From Darksidea phi (Eukaryota > Ascomycota > Dothideomycetes > Pleosporales > Lentitheciaceae): 64,000 nucleotides of DNA. The notes beneath the pieces are model-generated. The model saw only the letters and a program-made list of their open reading frames with translations, was not told the origin of the DNA and searched no databases. The position numbers were made by a program, and so were the translations under genes. How positions within the stretch are numbered: position 1 is the stretch's first letter; every line of letters starts with the position of its first letter. This document shows, one piece after another, positions 60,979-64,000 of this stretch. Location of the stretch: NCBI GenBank assembly GCA_030770425.1, contig JASJFT010000050.1, positions 1 to 64,000 on the forward strand. Reading direction: 5' to 3'.

Positions 60979-61846
60979 TGTGGTTTCGGGGTTTTGAAGA
61001 CTTGATAGTAGGTTGGAATTTGGGGAGCGTAGTGATGGATATGCTGCTGTGATCGAAGACGGCGGAAGTCGAGAAACGAACGAATGCACCTGGTAGGACG
61101 GAGAAATGAAGCAATGCTGATCCAGTCGCGATGAACAAAGCGGATAACATCGAGGGCTGGAGATACACGCCGCCTAAGTATACATGCATTCGAGACATTG
61201 AAGGAAACAACATCCTCGCTAGGCGTGAAGCGTGGAAAAGTGTTGGCATGGACGCGACAATTGTGAACGCTAACCTCGACATTCAACACTGGCGAGTGGG
61301 AGATTGTCCGGCTTTTGTGAAGAATGTAGGGTTTTGTGAAGAACAGCGGGACTGCCGAACACGTCAACATAGCGAAGCGAATGGTTCGACAAACACGACA
61401 TCGATTTAATGTATGCAGTATACTCGTGAAAAGGTGCAGGGCATTGAAGTCGCGATAACGTATATATACTTATAAGCAATGCAGAAGCGAGACTTTTGCC
61501 TGCCAGTCCAGGCTGCGGTGCGTGTCAGCGAGTATCATATTTAGAACGAGAGAATCTGCTTACGGATAACGCTAAACGATATCAATACCTGCGGTGTTTG
61601 TTGGAAAAGAGTGTTATTGGACGAGATTGCGTATTCACATACGGCGTTATTGAACTGGCTAACGCTGAGATAACGCGGTACTTGTCTTTTAAGGAAGGTT
61701 CAAGGAATGAACATGATTTAAGATGTAAGAGTATCGATTTCATGATACGCAATACAATTCATGCAATCGGGACAATATAGGGCTAAATAATGCAAGAAAT
61801 AATACATGCAAATCCTCATCGACGCCCCCTCGACCAGCACTTATAT
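60979..61846. other. Intergenic, no supported gene
   Basis: 5' flank of the Met/Gly/Pro-rich gene and 3' flank of the AA9 gene (both minus strand). A short plus-strand frame near 61496-61780 has no recognisable motif. Confidence 0.45.
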
Positions 61847-62653
61847 CTAACAAGTCGCAACTTTGGGTCCCGGAACGACGTAGCTCTTGAAGTCCGGACT
61901 GTAAATGTTCGCAGTGTACCCGGAGTCGGTCGACTTGACGTGTCCAGGGATCTTCACTGCCGGCGACAGGGTCTTTGAACCACCACCGGTGACCTTGATC
62001 TGAGCACAGCTTATGTAGAACTGAGGTGGCGAGCCGGGATTGTGGATGCCAAGTTGCTCAATACGGAGGAGATATTCACCTGGGGCGACACAAGAAGGGA
62101 TGGTGACGGAGTATGTGGCTGCGATTCCACGTTAGTTCACGTATTCGCAGTCATGAGCTTGGAAAGGAAGAGAAGGAGCACATACTGCTCAAATCCCACT
62201 TCGCCTGCCCGCCACTGAAGCTTGGCCCAATCTCCTTGATCTTAGCCCAATCCGTGCTACCATCCGCCGTCGCCGCATTATCCACCTTGGTCAGATAGAA
62301 GCTGACTGGACCCTGGTGGTACACAGCCTGGTCGGCAGTGAACGATACAGACGAGCCGGCCGCAACGGAAACAGTGGTCGTGCTGCCGCCGGTGGAGCCG
62401 CCGACGTTGCAGCGGAGGTCGTTTGAGCTGAGAGAGGTGACGGGGGAGTTGTTGTTTGTGTTTTTGCGGACGTTTTGATACATCGCACCTTTAACGCCGT
62501 TGGCAGTAAGGTACTGGAAGATATCTGTATCGTGTTAGGATGGAGTTTTGGTGGGATTGGAGGAGGTCAAAGGGGCCATTAAGACGTACAGTGACCCTGC
62601 GCAACCTCAGCGAGGGTTGCGAGGAGGAGAGTAGCGGCGGCGAAGGTCTTCAT
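61847..62653 (-). CDS. AA9 lytic polysaccharide monooxygenase
   Basis: Exons 62653-62590, 62524-62186 and 62118-61847 give 224 aa. The signal peptide MKTFAAATLLLATLAEVAQG is followed directly by His21, which becomes the N-terminal copper ligand. The second His is in VYHQGPVSFYLTK (His91), and the axial Tyr is in QFYISCAQI. SVTIPSCVAPGEYLLRIEQLGIH is the classic AA9 segment. The exon 1 junction codes the HY just after the cleavage site. It is secreted and oxidatively cleaves cellulose or related glucans; no CBM1 or anchor is present. The short length and PGPKVATC end match single-domain members. Confidence 0.93.
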
Positions 62654-63815
62654 GATTACAATCTGTAAGTATCGACTCGAAGAAGCGAAACGAAGTGAAT
62701 GTTCTTAGTGAGTGGGTGAGTGATCGGGTGTGTACGATCATCGACCGAAGCGATCCTTATATACTGAATTAAAGTGAGCCTTGCAGAATCCAGGCGCTCT
62801 TATCTCTCTACTACCACCATAACATATCCGAGGTGAACGCAGTGTGCTATTTTGATTGGGTCCTGCAGATATGTCGATATTGCAAACCGTCACAATACCT
62901 CTAGACGTTTGGGCAGCCTGCCCGATCGCAAAACGGACGTCATATATCCGGTGCCATACTATCATAGCCGCTACCCATTCTAGTGCCGGAATGGTGACAC
63001 GGAGATTGAAAGGTGTATGGGGCAGCGTGCGTGGTACTATACCTATACGACATTCGCCATTAGTAAAGCTTGATTCGGGTTCGGGACGACTTGGGCTCGT
63101 AATATAAAACCCAGTCAATGCCATAGAGATAGGTAGCGTGACGCCATTAGATTTCTGGGGTGCCTGAAATGAGATTTCGGGTGGCGTGGCCTCAAATAAA
63201 TTAATATATCGGTAGTATGACCACAACTTGGCACGAGGAAGAAGCATGACTGGGGAAGCCACGTATCGAGAAAATGAGGAAGACGGCTTCGGAACAATGC
63301 TGACCGATGGTTTGGTCAAGAGTTGACGAGTTGCGAATAGGACACAACGGATAACTGCCACCCGGTTGTTGGAGCCTGATCATGCCACAGTCCCGGCTAG
63401 TGGTTGCGATCCTCGAAGTCGAGGTAGGCGTTAAATCGCTGGGCAGCGTCTTAGGCGAGTTCATTGTTTCGTCCGAGAAGTACGATTATAGTGTCAGTGC
63501 CTCTCTGTGTTGTCAGCGGGATGCGGCCGCAGTATCCGGTACGTGTTAGGACGACTTCCATTCAAATCTCAGGAGCTAGAGATGAATAATTGTAGTGACT
63601 TCATCCTCAGATTCAACGCCCTACTATCCTTGGTTACTTGAGGTAAATCTGGCGAAGATCGCGATAACAAGTTGGCGCTGAAGGTGTGACTAAGCGAGGA
63701 ACTTCCACGCATCTCGTCTCCCTCGATGAATTTCAGCGCACGTTCGAGTGTTCCCTGGACTTGTTGTCATGCAAGAGAATGTAATGGATGAGAACTGCAC
63801 GTGTCCAACGACGTG
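62654..63815. other. Intergenic upstream of AA9 gene
   Basis: Promoter side of the AA9 gene. A minus-strand frame of 207 codons (63361-62738) has no motif, signal peptide or splice support and overlaps the likely promoter; I treat it as chance. Confidence 0.45.
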
Positions 63816-64000
63816 TCAGTCCAACGATACGTAATCGTTGTAAACTCTCGCTGGCGGCTCTCTAGGTGCTATCACATTCCGCGCCACACTGACTCTCGCC
63901 TGCTGGTCCTTATTCGCCTGCTGTTGAGCCCAGATCTGAATAAGGTCCTTTAGAGCGGGTGAAGCTTGAGTCGGATTAGAAAGACCTACTACGAGCGCTA
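63816..64000 (-). CDS. Partial unknown gene, 3' end
   Basis: The minus-strand frame is open from the right edge to a TGA at 63816-63818, 61 codons. It reads ALKDLIQIWAQQQANKDQQ and ends RVYNDYVSLD, Gln-rich and protein-like. It may be the C terminus of a gene that starts beyond the window. No family recognised. Confidence 0.35.
   Translation of the reverse strand, partial: ALVVGLSNPTQASPALKDLIQIWAQQQANKDQQARVSVARNVIAPREPPARVYNDYVSLD

Noticed and set aside
62738..63361. 207-codon minus-strand ORF upstream of the AA9 gene
   Set aside because: No motif or signal peptide and it occupies the likely AA9 promoter; kept out of the gene list.

Overview
The window is nuclear DNA of a filamentous ascomycete (Pezizomycotina). 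A Dothideomycete is my best guess but is not proven. The evidence is: genes on both strands split by short introns (about 48-75 nt, GT..AG, with CTAAC/CTGAC branch sites); fungus-specific families (HET, WSC, DUF3176, C6 zinc cluster, Crh glucanosyltransferase, AA9 LPMO, CYP52-like P450); and galactofuranose genes. I saw no tRNA, rRNA or CRISPR array. All exon models were spliced by eye, and each listed intact model sums to a whole number of codons.

Layout. 1-119 is a dispersed repeat that recurs at 34009. 1482-3128 is an FKBP prolyl isomerase reading in frame into a multi-pass YPL162C/STIMATE-like membrane protein. 3799-4874 is a decayed WSC-domain gene. 5100-7039 is a GH20 hexosaminidase, 7685-9378 a CYP52-like P450, 9849-11896 a DUF3176 membrane protein, about 12467-12977 a HET-domain remnant, 13561-15648 a GMC oxidoreductase and 16702-18151 a GPI-anchored Crh-type GH16 enzyme. 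A conserved core follows: PRO2 (19034-20740), the divergent galactofuranose pair ugmA/ugtA (21523-25841), RPL18 (26451-27376) and ADE2 (27812-29515).

30.8-43.5 kb is a decayed accessory island. It holds a protein-kinase pseudogene, an ORF destroyed only by CA-to-TA changes, a second copy of the dispersed repeat beside a 5'-truncated gene, and an amino-acid permease pseudogene. The permease is split by a block of about 3.2 kb that carries a Tc1/mariner transposase remnant, a 37-bp inverted repeat and an apparently intact HET-ankyrin gene. A CorA-like pseudogene closes the island.

Conserved genes then resume: a full-length ABCG transporter (43679-48163), a C6 zinc-cluster regulator with an AT-hook (51660-53450), CFT2/CPSF100 (56387-59407), a Met/Gly/Pro-rich protein (59866-60978), an AA9 LPMO (61847-62653) and the 3' end of an unknown gene at the right edge. 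Two long gene-poor stretches (48.2-51.6 and 53.5-56.4 kb) flank the C6 regulator.

Functional themes are the cell wall and secretory path (Crh GH16, UgmA/UgtA, GH20, FKBP fusion), biomass attack (AA9, GMC oxidoreductase, P450), housekeeping biosynthesis (PRO2, ADE2) and self/non-self recognition (HET genes).
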